A DNA stretch of 64,000 bases from Undibacterium sp. Jales W-56 (GTDB lineage: Bacteria > Pseudomonadota > Gammaproteobacteria > Burkholderiales > Burkholderiaceae_D). The translations under genes and the position numbers were made by a program. Positions 36,153 through 45,288 of this stretch are shown here, one piece after another (within the stretch, counting starts at the first letter, position 1; every line of letters begins with the position of its first letter). The notes under the pieces were generated by a model. The model was not told the origin of the DNA. It saw only the letters and a list, made by a program, of their open reading frames with translations, and searched no databases. The DNA lies in NCBI RefSeq assembly GCF_025548535.1, contig NZ_JAJLQW010000006.1, forward strand, positions 248,001 through 312,000, in the 5' to 3' direction.

Positions 36153-38687
36153 TCAGCGGTGATACCAATAGCGGGCATGTTCGCTACGATAGGCGGAAAA
36201 ACCTAATTCAGCCCCGAATTGTAATGTGATTGCGCCTGATTCGTCTGTCCTTAGACGGTTTATTCCAAATTCGCCATAGCGATCAAACACGTCCTGTTTA
36301 GGATGGTGATAACGATTCAGGTAGCCGACCTGAAAAATGGCGAGGCCGGGATGGACCGCTTTCAAAAATGCTGGTGTCGATGACGTACCGCTGCCGTGAT
36401 GCGGCGCCAATAATACATCGGCAGCCAATTTCGCCGGGATGGTATGGATCAGCTCATCCTCCTGTATCGCCTCTATATCACCGGGCAATAACATCGAATG
36501 GGATTTGGTAGAAATCTTCAAGGTGCAGCTACGCGCATTCGGCTTCCATTTTTGGCTGGCATAACTCGCCTCCCCCGGCTGAAGCATTTCAAAATCGACG
36601 CCATCCCAGGACCAGCGCTGGCCTGCAATACAAGGCCGATGGTGATGGGCGGCCTGCACAATCGCACTGTCTTTTGCCAATGAACTGCTGACCCAGGCAA
36701 TTGGCATTTCCTTAAAAATACTCAGGGCGCCGCCGGAATGATCATTGTCGTTATGCGAGATAACTACGCCATCCAGACGACTGATCCCGCGTGCGCGCAG
36801 GTACGGCAATATCACCCGGCTGCCGCCGTCGGATTCCGGCGAATATGCAGGTCCGGTGTCGTACAACAAACGATGATCGGAAGTCTCAATCAACAGCGCC
36901 ATACCCTGCCCCACATCAAGCGCAGTAACGGTCATCTGCTGTCCCTCAGGATGACTGGCCTGGTGCAAGACCAAAGGTAAGCAGCAAAATGCGCCAAACC
37001 ATCGCAGGGGCCAACCGCGCGGCGCCAGCATCCAGCATGCGCCCAGCATCGCAATCGCTGCCATCCACCAGGGCGGCACCGGCGTCGCCCACACCGCGAA
37101 TGCCTGCCCGCTCAGATACGTCAAGACCGAAGCCAGCAGCGACACGCAAGCGTGCGCGAGCGCCAGCACCCAGCCAGCGATTGGCAAAGGCAAGATGCTG
37201 CCGATCAAGGCCAGCGGCGTCGCAATAAAACTCACCACGGGAATCGCCACCGCATTGGCGATCGGACCGATCAGCGAAATCTGACCGAATAACAGTAAAG
37301 TCAGAGGGATCAAACCTATCGTCACCACATATTGGGTATGCGTCGCCGCATGCCATAGTTGCTTGAGCTGCGTACGGCGATTATCCGGTTTGGCTGGCTG
37401 AGCGCGCCCCACCGACGCAAATAAAATCATTGCCACTGCGCCAAACGACAACCAGAAACCCGGCCACAATACCGCCCAGGGATCGAGCACAACCACCAGC
37501 CCCAGCGCCACACACAATACATGCGAGATGCTGGTCAAGCGTCCAGACCACAAGGCGAACGCAACCACGCTGAGCATATACAGGGTGCGCTGGGCCGGCA
37601 CACCAAAACCGGTCAGCGCAACATACAACAAGGCCATCAATGCACCGGCAATCGCAGCGGCTTTTTGCGCGGGCAAACGCAGCGGCAAAGGGACATTCAA
37701 ATAATCGACCAGGAAAAACGAATGCCGCCACAACCAATACAGCAGACTCGCAAACAACCCGGCCACCATCGTGATATGTAAACCTGAAATGGAAAAAAGA
37801 TGACCCACGCCGGTACGGTTAAAGATTTTCCAGTCGGATTGCCCTACTTCACGCTGGTCGCCCATCACCAGAGCGACGATCACACCGGCATACGGCGCCT
37901 GCGGCAAGGCCGCATGTATCCGGTCGCGCAGCAGTCCTCTGGCGCGCTCCACCAGATTGCCGACACGCCAGACAAAGCCATCCAATCTTTGATTCGACAG
38001 GGCAGACGAATCTGCGCTGGGTGAGCGTATTTCACTTACCGGGCGTACTGTTCCGGTAGCACGCAAACCCTGCTCCAGCAGCCACACCTCATAGTCAAAA
38101 CCCTCGGGATTCATGTTGCCGTGCGGTCGCTTCAGGCGCACAGTCAAGCGCCAGCGCTCGCCCGGCTGAACATCGGCGACCTGATCATTCAAGTCGTCAT
38201 GACGATCGACATCGTGATTGCCGCGAAGCGGCGCATACCAGGACAGGGCTAGCTTCGGCGGCAATGGCGCTGTGTCAGCGCCCTCCGGCAAAACCTGCTC
38301 AACCAAAAAATTAAAGCGCACTCCGCGTTCGAAGCGAAAAGGCAAGCTATCGATCGTGCCGATCACGGTGACATCGCGCCCTTCCCATGCGCTGGGCAGC
38401 TCTTGCGCCAGATACCAGTGCGCAAACAAACTCGCCCAGACAAAACCCAGACCGGTAAAAGACAGTCCGGTAAAAAAAGACCGTAAAAGAGAGATGAAGG
38501 ACGAGGCCGTTTCTTGCGCACTTTGTTGCTTGAGGAAACGTTGAAGAAAACGCTGAAGGAAGCGCATCAGAGCCAATAACAACGCACTGCACAACATCAG
38601 CGCAAACAGAGGCAAGTAATCCAGCAAACGGGCTTGCTGCTGCAAACCAACGACACCAATCACAAAACTGATGATCGCCAGCCGCAT
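36153..38687 (-). CDS. comEC: DNA uptake channel ComEC/Rec2
   Basis: 844-aa inner-membrane protein that forms the channel for single-stranded DNA during natural transformation. The N-terminal DUF4131 region (about 1-210) has helices at about 3-45 and 70-95. The competence domain (about 240-520) begins MGDQREV and includes HLFSISGLHITMVAGL. The C-terminal metallo-beta-lactamase-like domain (about 560-800) has HNDNDHSGG and APHHGSGTSSTPAFL, which may act as the nuclease. The start is 3 bp from the tatD stop, so the genes are coupled. A ComEA-like gene is present at 10988; type IV pilus genes are not in this window. Confidence 0.93.
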   Translation of the reverse strand: MRLAIISFVIGVVGLQQQARLLDYLPLFALMLCSALLLALMRFLQRFLQRFLKQQSAQETASSFISLLRSFFTGLSFTGLGFVWASLFAHWYLAQELPSAWEGRDVTVIGTIDSLPFRFERGVRFNFLVEQVLPEGADTAPLPPKLALSWYAPLRGNHDVDRHDDLNDQVADVQPGERWRLTVRLKRPHGNMNPEGFDYEVWLLEQGLRATGTVRPVSEIRSPSADSSALSNQRLDGFVWRVGNLVERARGLLRDRIHAALPQAPYAGVIVALVMGDQREVGQSDWKIFNRTGVGHLFSISGLHITMVAGLFASLLYWLWRHSFFLVDYLNVPLPLRLPAQKAAAIAGALMALLYVALTGFGVPAQRTLYMLSVVAFALWSGRLTSISHVLCVALGLVVVLDPWAVLWPGFWLSFGAVAMILFASVGRAQPAKPDNRRTQLKQLWHAATHTQYVVTIGLIPLTLLLFGQISLIGPIANAVAIPVVSFIATPLALIGSILPLPIAGWVLALAHACVSLLASVLTYLSGQAFAVWATPVPPWWMAAIAMLGACWMLAPRGWPLRWFGAFCCLPLVLHQASHPEGQQMTVTALDVGQGMALLIETSDHRLLYDTGPAYSPESDGGSRVILPYLRARGISRLDGVVISHNDNDHSGGALSIFKEMPIAWVSSSLAKDSAIVQAAHHHRPCIAGQRWSWDGVDFEMLQPGEASYASQKWKPNARSCTLKISTKSHSMLLPGDIEAIQEDELIHTIPAKLAADVLLAPHHGSGTSSTPAFLKAVHPGLAIFQVGYLNRYHHPKQDVFDRYGEFGINRLRTDESGAITLQFGAELGFSAYRSEHARYWYHR

Positions 38688-38690
38688 GCC

Positions 38691-39497
38691 TTAGCCGATC
38701 CGCATCCGCGGCAACACCTCGCAGGCATTGGCACTGGTTTGGGTAGCGACCTGCTCGAGTGTCAGTCCGCGCAATTCAGCCAGCACCGCACCGATCTGCG
38801 GCAACTCCGCCGGACTATTGATGGTCGGATGCAGCCAGCTTGGTGAAAGGTCCGGCGCATCGGTTTCTAAAACGAGGGCAGTCAAAGGAAGCTGCGTCGC
38901 CAGCCGGCGGATTTGCAAGGCACGGGTATAAGTCATCGCGCCGCCAAAACCGAGTTTGAATCCCAGATCGATAAAGGTCTGCGCCTGTTGCTGACTGCCA
39001 TTAAACGCATGGGCAATACCGCCCGGCACTTTGATGCGGCGCAGGTATTTGAGTATCGCATCCTGCGAACGACGGACATGCAGCAAGACCGGCAAGCCGA
39101 AATCGCGCGCCAGCTTCAGTTGTTCGCTGTAAAAAAATTCCTGCTTTTCACGTAAAGGCGATTGCGTCAGTTCAGGCACAAAAAAATCCAGGCCGATTTC
39201 GCCAATCGCCACGAAGCGGCCTGGATTATCAGGCGCGGACATCAATTGCCCGACTCTTGAGCGCAAGGCGAGCAAATCGTTTTCGTGAGCGTCAGGAACA
39301 TACATGGGATGGATGCCCAGCGCGTAGAAGCAGTCGCTGCGCTGTCTTGCCAGGCCGGCGACGGTGTCGAAATTACTGGGGTGCACCGCTGGAATCACGA
39401 TGCCGGACACGCCTTTTTCCGACGCAGTTTGTGCGACCGCTAATGATGCGCCCTGAAATTCGCACGCATCCAGATGGCAATGAGTATCCAGCCACAT
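38691..39497 (-). CDS. TatD family metal-dependent deoxyribonuclease
   Basis: 268 aa TIM-barrel metallohydrolase. The metal site is visible: THCHLD near the start (His-x-His), Glu in AIGEIGLDF, His in LLHVRRSQDA, His in GIAHAFNG and the final Asp in VLETDAPDLSP. The E. coli family includes TatD, YcfH and YjjV; this sequence is closest in feel to YjjV, but I cannot separate them. It overlaps nothing and is followed within 3 bp by comEC. Confidence 0.9.
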   Translation of the reverse strand: MWLDTHCHLDACEFQGASLAVAQTASEKGVSGIVIPAVHPSNFDTVAGLARQRSDCFYALGIHPMYVPDAHENDLLALRSRVGQLMSAPDNPGRFVAIGEIGLDFFVPELTQSPLREKQEFFYSEQLKLARDFGLPVLLHVRRSQDAILKYLRRIKVPGGIAHAFNGSQQQAQTFIDLGFKLGFGGAMTYTRALQIRRLATQLPLTALVLETDAPDLSPSWLHPTINSPAELPQIGAVLAELRGLTLEQVATQTSANACEVLPRMRIG

Positions 39498-39701
39498 TAC
39501 GCTGATACCGGCAATAGGCGGGACAAGATGTTGGAATGGATATGCATGCAGGGATTATGCCCGGATGCGTTTTACCCAGTCAACCAGGGTTTAATTTTTA
39601 CAAGGACCCGTCTGCAACCGCAATGTCCATGCGGGTTACCAGCCTGGCAGGCCCGCAACCCGCATCCCTGCTGCGGTTTGCGCCTGCCCTGTTTATTTAT
39701 C
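39498..39701. other. metE-tatD gap with stem-loop
   Basis: 204 bp between the metE stop and the tatD start. ATGCGGGTT (39629-39637) and AACCCGCAT (39657-39665) form a perfect 9-bp stem with a 19-nt loop, a possible metE terminator though without a T run. No cobalamin riboswitch motif is present here. Confidence 0.45.
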
Positions 39702-41999
39702 TCAACAGCAATCGAGATGTTCCTCATGATCCGCAACCGATGCGCGCAAGAGTCTGGCGGCTTGCACCATGTTCTCCAAAGCGGCCATCGTCTCCGGCCA
39801 GTCGCGGGTTTTCAGGCCGCAATCGGGGTTGACCCAGAGTCGCCGGTCCGGCAATACGCTGCGGGCTTTTTGCAGTAGCCTTTGCATCTCGGTGACTTTG
39901 GCCACGCGTGGCGAGTGGATGTCATACACGCCGGGGCCGATGTCGTTCGGATAGGCGAAATCACCAAAACCCTCCAGCAATTCCATATCCGAGCGCGAAG
40001 TTTCTATCGTGATGACATCGGCGTCCATCGCCGCGATCCACGGCAGGATATCGTTGAACTCCGAATAGCACATGTGGGTATGGATCTGCGTATCGTCGGC
40101 GACGCCGGATGCGCTGATCTTGAAGGCGCGCACGGCCCAGTCGAGATAGGCAGGCCAGTCCGCACTGCGCAAAGGCAGTCCCTCGCGGAACGCCGGTTCG
40201 TCTATCTGTATCATGCCGATGCCGGTTTTTTCCAGATCGGTGACTTCGTCGCGCAAGGCCAGGGCGATCTGCAAAGCGGTGGTGGCACGCGGCTGATCGT
40301 CGCGCACAAACGACCATTGCAACATCGTGACCGGCCCCGTCAGCATGCCCTTCATCGGCTTGTCGGTCAGACTTTGGGCGTAGATGCTCCATGCCACCGT
40401 CATGGCTTCGGGGCGATACACGTCGCCGTAAATAAATGGCGGCTTGACGCAGCGCGAACCATAACTTTGCACCCAGCCGTTTTGCGTAAAACCGTAGCCC
40501 CAAAGCTGTTCGCCAAAATACTCGACCATGTCATTGCGTTCCGGTTCGCCGTGTACCAGCACATCGATGCCGAGTTGCTCCTGCTTCTCCACCACCAGGC
40601 GAATCTCGGCACGCATCGCCTCCAGATAATCGAGATGCGTCAAATCGCCGCGCTTGTAGCTGGCACGCGCCTGGCGGATCGCCTTGGTTTGCGGGAAGGA
40701 GCCGATGGTCGTGGTCGGGAACAAAGGCAATTGAAACCGCGCTTGCTGCTTGCCGATGCGCTCATTAAAGGCGCTGTTGCGCTCGGCATCGGCAGCGCTG
40801 ATGGTCGCCAGCCTTTGCTGCACCAGAGGATTATGAATCCGGGTCGACGTCGCTCGCGTATGACGGGCGATTTGCGCCGCATTGAAGTGTGCCGACACCG
40901 ATGCTGTCCGGCCGTTCAAGGCTTGTTTCAGCGCATGAATTTCATCTAGCTTTTGTGCGGCAAACGCCAGCCAGCTTTTCAGTTCGGCATCCAGTCCGGT
41001 CTCGGTCGCCAGATCGACCGGCACATGCAATAAAGAACAGCTGGAGGCAATCCACAATTGATCGCCCAATACTTGCTGCACGGGTTGGAGTTGTTTCAGC
41101 AAGGCCGACAAATCGGCCCGCCAGATATTGCGGCCGTCAATCACACCGGCAGACAGCACGCGGCCCTGCGGCCAGTTTGCCAGTAAAGCATCGAGTTGTT
41201 GCGGCGCCCTGACCAAATCGAGATGGACGCCCGCGACGGGTAAGCGATGCAGCAAGTCCGCATGATCGCCGACCGATTCAAAATAACTGGTCAGCAGCAA
41301 TTTCGGCGCATGTTTTTCCAGCGCGACATAGGCGACTTGCAAGGCATTTTGCCATTGCTGATCGAGATCCAGGGACAGGATGGGTTCGTCAATCTGTACC
41401 CATTCGACACCCGCCGCCTTCACCCTGGCCAGTAATTGCTGATACGCGGGAACGATCTTGTGCAGGAGATCGAGTTTGTGGGACAGGCCGTTTTTGATCT
41501 TGCCGAGATACAGCAAAGTGACCGGACCGATCAGCGTGACTTTGGCGCTGTGACCCAGGGCCTGCGCTTGCGCCAGCTCATCGAATAAACAATCGACGCC
41601 GCCATCGAAACACGTATCGGCAGTCCATTCCGGCACGAGATAGTGGTAATTGGTGTCAAACCATTTGGTCATCTCCATCGCGACCTGGGCGCTATTGCCG
41701 CGCGCCGCGCAGAAATAATCGGCCAGACTGACTGCACGCGCCTCAAAGCCGAAACGGGTCGGCAACGCTCCCAGCAAGGCTAATGTGCTGAGCACCTGGT
41801 CGTACCAGGCGAAGTCGCCGACACTGACCAGGTCCAGCCCCGCCTGCTGTTGCAGCGCCCAATGACGGGCGCGCAGCTCGCCGCCGATATCGCGTAAGGC
41901 CTCCTCGGACAATTCATTGCGCCAGAAAGCCTCTTGGGCAAATTTCAATTCACGCTGCGCGCCTATGCGCGGGAAACCCAAAATATGTGCAGATACCAT
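39702..41999 (-). CDS. metE: Cobalamin-independent methionine synthase MetE
   Basis: 765 aa from ATG 41999, set by AGGAG 6 nt upstream; an earlier in-frame ATG at 42059 lies in the metR promoter region. Transfers the methyl group of 5-methyltetrahydropteroyl-triglutamate to homocysteine. The N-terminal barrel begins [15 protein letters not shown]; the C-terminal catalytic barrel starts at about 430 ([11 protein letters not shown]) and contains the zinc ligands in HTHMCYSEF and in [11 protein letters not shown]. It is divergent from metR, its usual activator. Confidence 0.97.
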   Translation of the reverse strand: MVSAHILGFPRIGAQRELKFAQEAFWRNELSEEALRDIGGELRARHWALQQQAGLDLVSVGDFAWYDQVLSTLALLGALPTRFGFEARAVSLADYFCAARGNSAQVAMEMTKWFDTNYHYLVPEWTADTCFDGGVDCLFDELAQAQALGHSAKVTLIGPVTLLYLGKIKNGLSHKLDLLHKIVPAYQQLLARVKAAGVEWVQIDEPILSLDLDQQWQNALQVAYVALEKHAPKLLLTSYFESVGDHADLLHRLPVAGVHLDLVRAPQQLDALLANWPQGRVLSAGVIDGRNIWRADLSALLKQLQPVQQVLGDQLWIASSCSLLHVPVDLATETGLDAELKSWLAFAAQKLDEIHALKQALNGRTASVSAHFNAAQIARHTRATSTRIHNPLVQQRLATISAADAERNSAFNERIGKQQARFQLPLFPTTTIGSFPQTKAIRQARASYKRGDLTHLDYLEAMRAEIRLVVEKQEQLGIDVLVHGEPERNDMVEYFGEQLWGYGFTQNGWVQSYGSRCVKPPFIYGDVYRPEAMTVAWSIYAQSLTDKPMKGMLTGPVTMLQWSFVRDDQPRATTALQIALALRDEVTDLEKTGIGMIQIDEPAFREGLPLRSADWPAYLDWAVRAFKISASGVADDTQIHTHMCYSEFNDILPWIAAMDADVITIETSRSDMELLEGFGDFAYPNDIGPGVYDIHSPRVAKVTEMQRLLQKARSVLPDRRLWVNPDCGLKTRDWPETMAALENMVQAARLLRASVADHEEHLDCC

Positions 42000-42110
42000 G
42001 ACAACTCCTTTTAATCTTTTAAGTGTTGCCATGATGGTTGAGTGTCGATTATGATTCAAACGATAAATTTTAAGAATTAACTTGAATTTTACTAATAATC
42101 ATTCATCCCT
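42000..42110. promoter_or_regulatory. metE-metR control region
   Basis: A 111-bp AT-rich divergent region. MetR is known to bind TGAA-N5-TTCA-like sites here in enterobacteria. I find imperfect dyads only: GATTCAA (42052-42058) and TTGAATT (42081-42087), and TTAA-GAA-TTAA around 42069-42079. They could be the MetR operator, but the match is loose. Confidence 0.4.
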
Positions 42111-43031
42111 ATGCAATCCATCCTCGAAGTTCGTCACCTGAAAACCCTGCATGCCTTGCGCGAAGCCGGCAACTTGCTGCGTGCCGCAACCCTGCTGAAT
42201 GTCACGCAATCGGCGCTTTCGCATCAGATCAAATTACTCGAGGAGCACCACGGCAGCGCCTTGTTTGAGCGCAAATCGACACCGATACGCTTTACCGCTG
42301 CGGGCGAAAGGCTGCTGCAGCTCGCCGACGCCGTGTTGCCGCAGATCGCCAATACCGAACGCGATCTGGCGCGGCTGGCGCAAGGCGTCGCCGGACAATT
42401 ACGGATCGCCGTCGAATGTCATACCTGCTTTGATTGGCTGATGCCGGCGATGGATGTGTTCCGCCAGCGCTGGCCCGAAGTCGAGCTGGATATTGTGTCC
42501 GGCTTCCAGGCCGATCCGGTCGGCCTGCTGTACAACAGCCGCGCCGATGTGGCGATCGTGTCCGAGATTGATCATGACGAGAGCATCAGCTATCAACCGC
42601 TGTTCCGCTTCGAGATTGTCGCGCTGCTCGCCAAGGATCATGCGCTGGCCGGCCGCGATTATCTGGTGGCACAGGATTTTGCGACCGACACCTTGATCAC
42701 CTACCCGGTGCCGGATGAGATGCTGGATATCGTGCGGCAAGTGTTGAAACCCGCCGGCATCGACACCACCCGCCGCACCACCGAACTGACGGTCGCCATG
42801 CTGCAGCTGGTGGCCAGCAAACGCGGCATCGCGACGCTGCCGGTATGGGCTGCGCAAAATTACGTGAACCGCGATTATGTCCTGCCGAAACGGATTACCG
42901 CCGGTGGCTTAACCGGCAAGCTCTACGCTGCCTGCCTGCCTGAGCTGGCAGACAAGGCGTATCTGACGGATTTTGTGAAAACCATACGGGAGAGCAGTTA
43001 TTTGAATTTGCAGAGTGTGGAATTGATTTAG
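42111..43031 (+). CDS. metR: LysR-type activator MetR
   Basis: 306 aa. The N-terminal winged helix-turn-helix (about 5-64) is typical LysR: EVRHLKTLHALREAG...TQSALSHQIKLLE. The effector domain follows, with AVECHTCFDWLMPAM, a segment characteristic of MetR homologues. MetR uses homocysteine as co-inducer and activates metE. The position divergent from metE, 111 bp apart, strongly supports the name. Confidence 0.93.
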   Translation: MQSILEVRHLKTLHALREAGNLLRAATLLNVTQSALSHQIKLLEEHHGSALFERKSTPIRFTAAGERLLQLADAVLPQIANTERDLARLAQGVAGQLRIAVECHTCFDWLMPAMDVFRQRWPEVELDIVSGFQADPVGLLYNSRADVAIVSEIDHDESISYQPLFRFEIVALLAKDHALAGRDYLVAQDFATDTLITYPVPDEMLDIVRQVLKPAGIDTTRRTTELTVAMLQLVASKRGIATLPVWAAQNYVNRDYVLPKRITAGGLTGKLYAACLPELADKAYLTDFVKTIRESSYLNLQSVELI

Positions 43032-43050
43032 GGCGCGACATCACGTCAAG

Positions 43051-43545
43051 TCAACTCAAGGCCAGCGGCGACACAATCACCCCATCGGCATCGGCATAAA
43101 TCCAGTCGCCGGGATTGACCGTGATACCGGCAAAATGTAGTCGCACATTCTCTTGGCCGGTATTCCGTTTGGCACTTTTTACAGGAAACGCAGCCAGCGC
43201 CCTGACCCCGATGTCGCAGGCATTGATCTCAGCGACATCGCGGATACAGCCATTCACGACGATGCCTGCCCAGCCGTTTTGCTCAGCGAGCTTGGCGAGA
43301 TTGCCGCCGACCAGCGCACAACGAAAACTGCCGCCGCCGTCGATCACCAGCACATTGCCATGACCCGGCGTTTCCAGCTGATTGCGCACCAGCACGTTTT
43401 CTTCAAATAATTTCAGCGTGACGGCACGACCGGCGAACTGCGTATGGCGACCAAATTGCATAAAAATCGGCGGAAACACTTGCAGCTCACCGCTGGCAAT
43501 CTTGTCTTCGTGGGCATCGCAGATATCACAGGTCAACAGGCTCAT
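43051..43545 (-). CDS. RraA-like protein (RNase E regulator / HMG aldolase family)
   Basis: 164 aa, the length of RraA (161). Family motifs: [10 protein letters not shown] near the start, FQFGR-type [26 protein letters not shown] (72-84) and [10 protein letters not shown] with Arg102-Asp103. E. coli RraA binds the RNase E tail and inhibits it; related proteins are class II 4-hydroxy-4-methyl-2-oxoglutarate/oxaloacetate-type aldolases that need the same Arg-Asp pair, so both activities remain possible. It is convergent with metR (19 bp). Its upstream region carries an ATACTC/GAGTAT inverted pair also found before the LysR gene at 54350. Confidence 0.85.
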   Translation of the reverse strand: MSLLTCDICDAHEDKIASGELQVFPPIFMQFGRHTQFAGRAVTLKLFEENVLVRNQLETPGHGNVLVIDGGGSFRCALVGGNLAKLAEQNGWAGIVVNGCIRDVAEINACDIGVRALAAFPVKSAKRNTGQENVRLHFAGITVNPGDWIYADADGVIVSPLALS

Positions 43546-43583
43546 GGCGTTCTTTCAGGATGTTATTCAAAGCGATGGAATAC

Positions 43584-43667
43584 ATATACTCCCCTATTAT
43601 TTTCATAAAACAAGCTTTATCCGCAATATTTATATGCGAGTCAAAAATATACTGATAAGGAGTATAT
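43584..43667. promoter_or_regulatory. ATACTC-N68-GAGTAT element upstream of the RraA-like gene
   Basis: ATATACTCC (43584-43592) and GGAGTATAT (43659-43667) are 9-bp inverted arms; the ATACTC and GAGTAT cores start 74 bp apart. Also present are TTTTCATA (43600-43607), ATCCGC (43619-43624) and AATAAAGCGGAT (43669-43680). A region with the same cores and the same 74-bp spacing lies at 54395-54476. Confidence 0.45.
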
Positions 43668-43775
43668 GAATAAAGCGGATTAACGCGCTTACACCGACTA
43701 TTCTAACCAGCTCACACTTTTTATCCAAGCCTCGCTGCCGGCGAAGCGACATTACGCGGGCAAGAAGTCCCGAAT

Positions 43776-45011
43776 TTACGCCGCCAGCGCCCTGGCCTTG
43801 GTATTCGCCCCCACATTCACCGCCGTCAAAATCGCCATCACCTGGAACACCCCGATGCAGACAAAAATCCAACTGGGATGATGCGCATCCATGACAGCGC
43901 CGAACAACAGGGGCGAACACGCCAGCCCGGTATCGAGGCCCGAATACACCACGCCATACACGCGGCCGGTGGCGTTCTTCGGTGCCGCAGCACGGATCAG
44001 CAGATCGCGCGACGGTCCTGCAATACCCGAACCAAAACCGATTGCCGCCATCAGCACCACCGCCAAGGCCGGACCGACCCACCCGGTCGCCAGCAACAGC
44101 GCAAAACAGCCGGCGACCGAAAATGCCATGGTAATCGTGCGGTCATGCTGGGTCGTTTTAGCAGCGATAAAACCGCCCCACAACATGCCCGCAGCCGACG
44201 CCAGCATATATCCGGTGTAGGCCGCGGTCGCCCAGCCCAGCGACATGCCATACACTTCGCGCAAACTGACCGAGGCAAAACTCTGTATCCCGCCCAGCGC
44301 CATCGCCGTCATGAAGAAGAAGGCAAAGCACATCCAGACCGCCGGCAAACGCATGAAAGCCATCGTGCCTTCGATAGCTTTAACGGATAGCGCAGCGCCG
44401 CCAGTTACCGGATGCGGCATTTCTTCAGCTTGCAACACGTCGCGATACACAAACAGAATCGCCAACACAATGAATGGCAACAATGCCGCCGCCAGCAAAG
44501 CCGTACGCCATCCGGCAAAACCCGCAATACCGATCAAAAACACCGGTGCCGCCGCCCATCCCAGATTGCCGGTAATGCCATGCACCGAAAACGCGTAACC
44601 CAGTCGCGCTGCCGATACGCGCTTGTTCAGCAAGGTGTAATCGGAGGGATGGAATACGCTGTTGCCCAAGCCAGCCAGCATCGATCCGGCCAGCAGCATA
44701 GGATAATTTTGCGCAACGGATAAAGCCAGGGCCGACACGCCAAGACAGCTCACGCCAAAGAACAGTACCGCCCTCGCACCGAGTTTATCCACCACAAAAC
44801 CCGACAAGGCCTGGCCTATGCCAGAGACGATAAAAAACACCGTCATCAGCAAACCCAGCTCGGCATACGACAGACTGAAAGCCTCTTTAATCCACGGAAA
44901 TAGCGGTGCCAGGATCAGGTGAAAGAAATGCGAAATGCCGTGCGCCAGGCCGACCAGACCGATCACCAGGGCGTCTTGTTTTACATTGTTTGTTTGGGTA
45001 GTCATTGTCAT
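43776..45011 (-). CDS. MFS transporter, fosmidomycin-resistance-like
   Basis: 411 aa with 12 hydrophobic helices, from ATG 45011 (ATG 45005 is possible; the frame stays open to 45044; no clear RBS for any). The N-terminal HGISHFFHLILAPLFPWIKEAF resembles the Fsr group of drug exporters, followed by the MFS motif A-like GFVVDKLGAR and GNSVFHPSDYTLL. It probably exports a small molecule by proton antiport; the substrate is not known. The divergent AraC-type regulator at 45289 is the likely controller, an arrangement like E. coli nimT/nimR (yeaN/yeaM). Confidence 0.83.
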   Translation of the reverse strand: MTMTTQTNNVKQDALVIGLVGLAHGISHFFHLILAPLFPWIKEAFSLSYAELGLLMTVFFIVSGIGQALSGFVVDKLGARAVLFFGVSCLGVSALALSVAQNYPMLLAGSMLAGLGNSVFHPSDYTLLNKRVSAARLGYAFSVHGITGNLGWAAAPVFLIGIAGFAGWRTALLAAALLPFIVLAILFVYRDVLQAEEMPHPVTGGAALSVKAIEGTMAFMRLPAVWMCFAFFFMTAMALGGIQSFASVSLREVYGMSLGWATAAYTGYMLASAAGMLWGGFIAAKTTQHDRTITMAFSVAGCFALLLATGWVGPALAVVLMAAIGFGSGIAGPSRDLLIRAAAPKNATGRVYGVVYSGLDTGLACSPLLFGAVMDAHHPSWIFVCIGVFQVMAILTAVNVGANTKARALAA

Positions 45012-45063
45012 TTTGTGTGTTGAATGATTGATGCAAATCGCCAATTATCGATACCAAAACGGC

Positions 45064-45175
45064 TCACCACACAGACACTGAAGCGCAGAGAACAAGCAAG
45101 AGGCAGGACACTATCCTGGGTCGCGACCTTGCTCTACTGCTGATCTTTCTGCGCCTCGGCGTCCGTGTAGTGGGA
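45064..45175. repeat. Imperfect ~112-bp palindrome of the CACAGAGACACAGAG type
   Basis: The left arm, 45064-45092 (TCACCACACAGACACTGAAG...), is the imperfect inverse of the right arm, 45146-45175 (TTTCTGCGCCTCGGCGTC...). Inside are CAGGA/TCCTG, AGCAAG/CTTGCT and the palindrome GGTCGCGACC. A shorter related sequence lies at 48951-48985. It resembles a folded intergenic repeat. It sits in the MFS-AraC divergent region. Confidence 0.55.
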
Positions 45176-45255
45176 ACAGTGTCGCTTTTGCGTCCATCCT
45201 GCCGAATTATTGAACACACAAAGTGTAAGCAAAATTACGTCGTCTGATTTAAGAT

Positions 45256-45286
45256 AAATAGACAATTTTTATCTCAAAATAGACAA
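45256..45286 (+). promoter_or_regulatory. Direct repeat AAATAGACAA, 21 bp apart
   Basis: AAATAGACAA occurs at 45256-45265 and again at 45277-45286, exactly 21 bp (two helical turns) apart, ending two bases before the ATG of the AraC-type gene. AraC-family proteins commonly bind two direct half-sites with this phasing, so this is a candidate operator for autoregulation and for the divergent MFS gene. Confidence 0.6.
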
Positions 45287-45288
45287 AT

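Noticed and set aside
39498-39701. Cobalamin riboswitch between metE and tatD
   Set aside because: GGGCCTGCCAGG looks a little like a B12 box but other conserved elements are missing and the position (after metE) makes no sense.
42000-42110. Cobalamin riboswitch before metE
   Set aside because: Only 111 bp separate metE and metR, and the B12-box (AGYCAGGAGACCTGCC-like) is absent; MetR control is enough.
43051-43545. Naming the RraA-like gene as an RNase E regulator because rne is in the window
   Set aside because: The genes are 37 kb apart, and the motifs fit the aldolase branch equally well.
45146-45175. Terminator for the MFS gene
   Set aside because: It lies upstream of the MFS gene's start, not after its stop, and has no T run.
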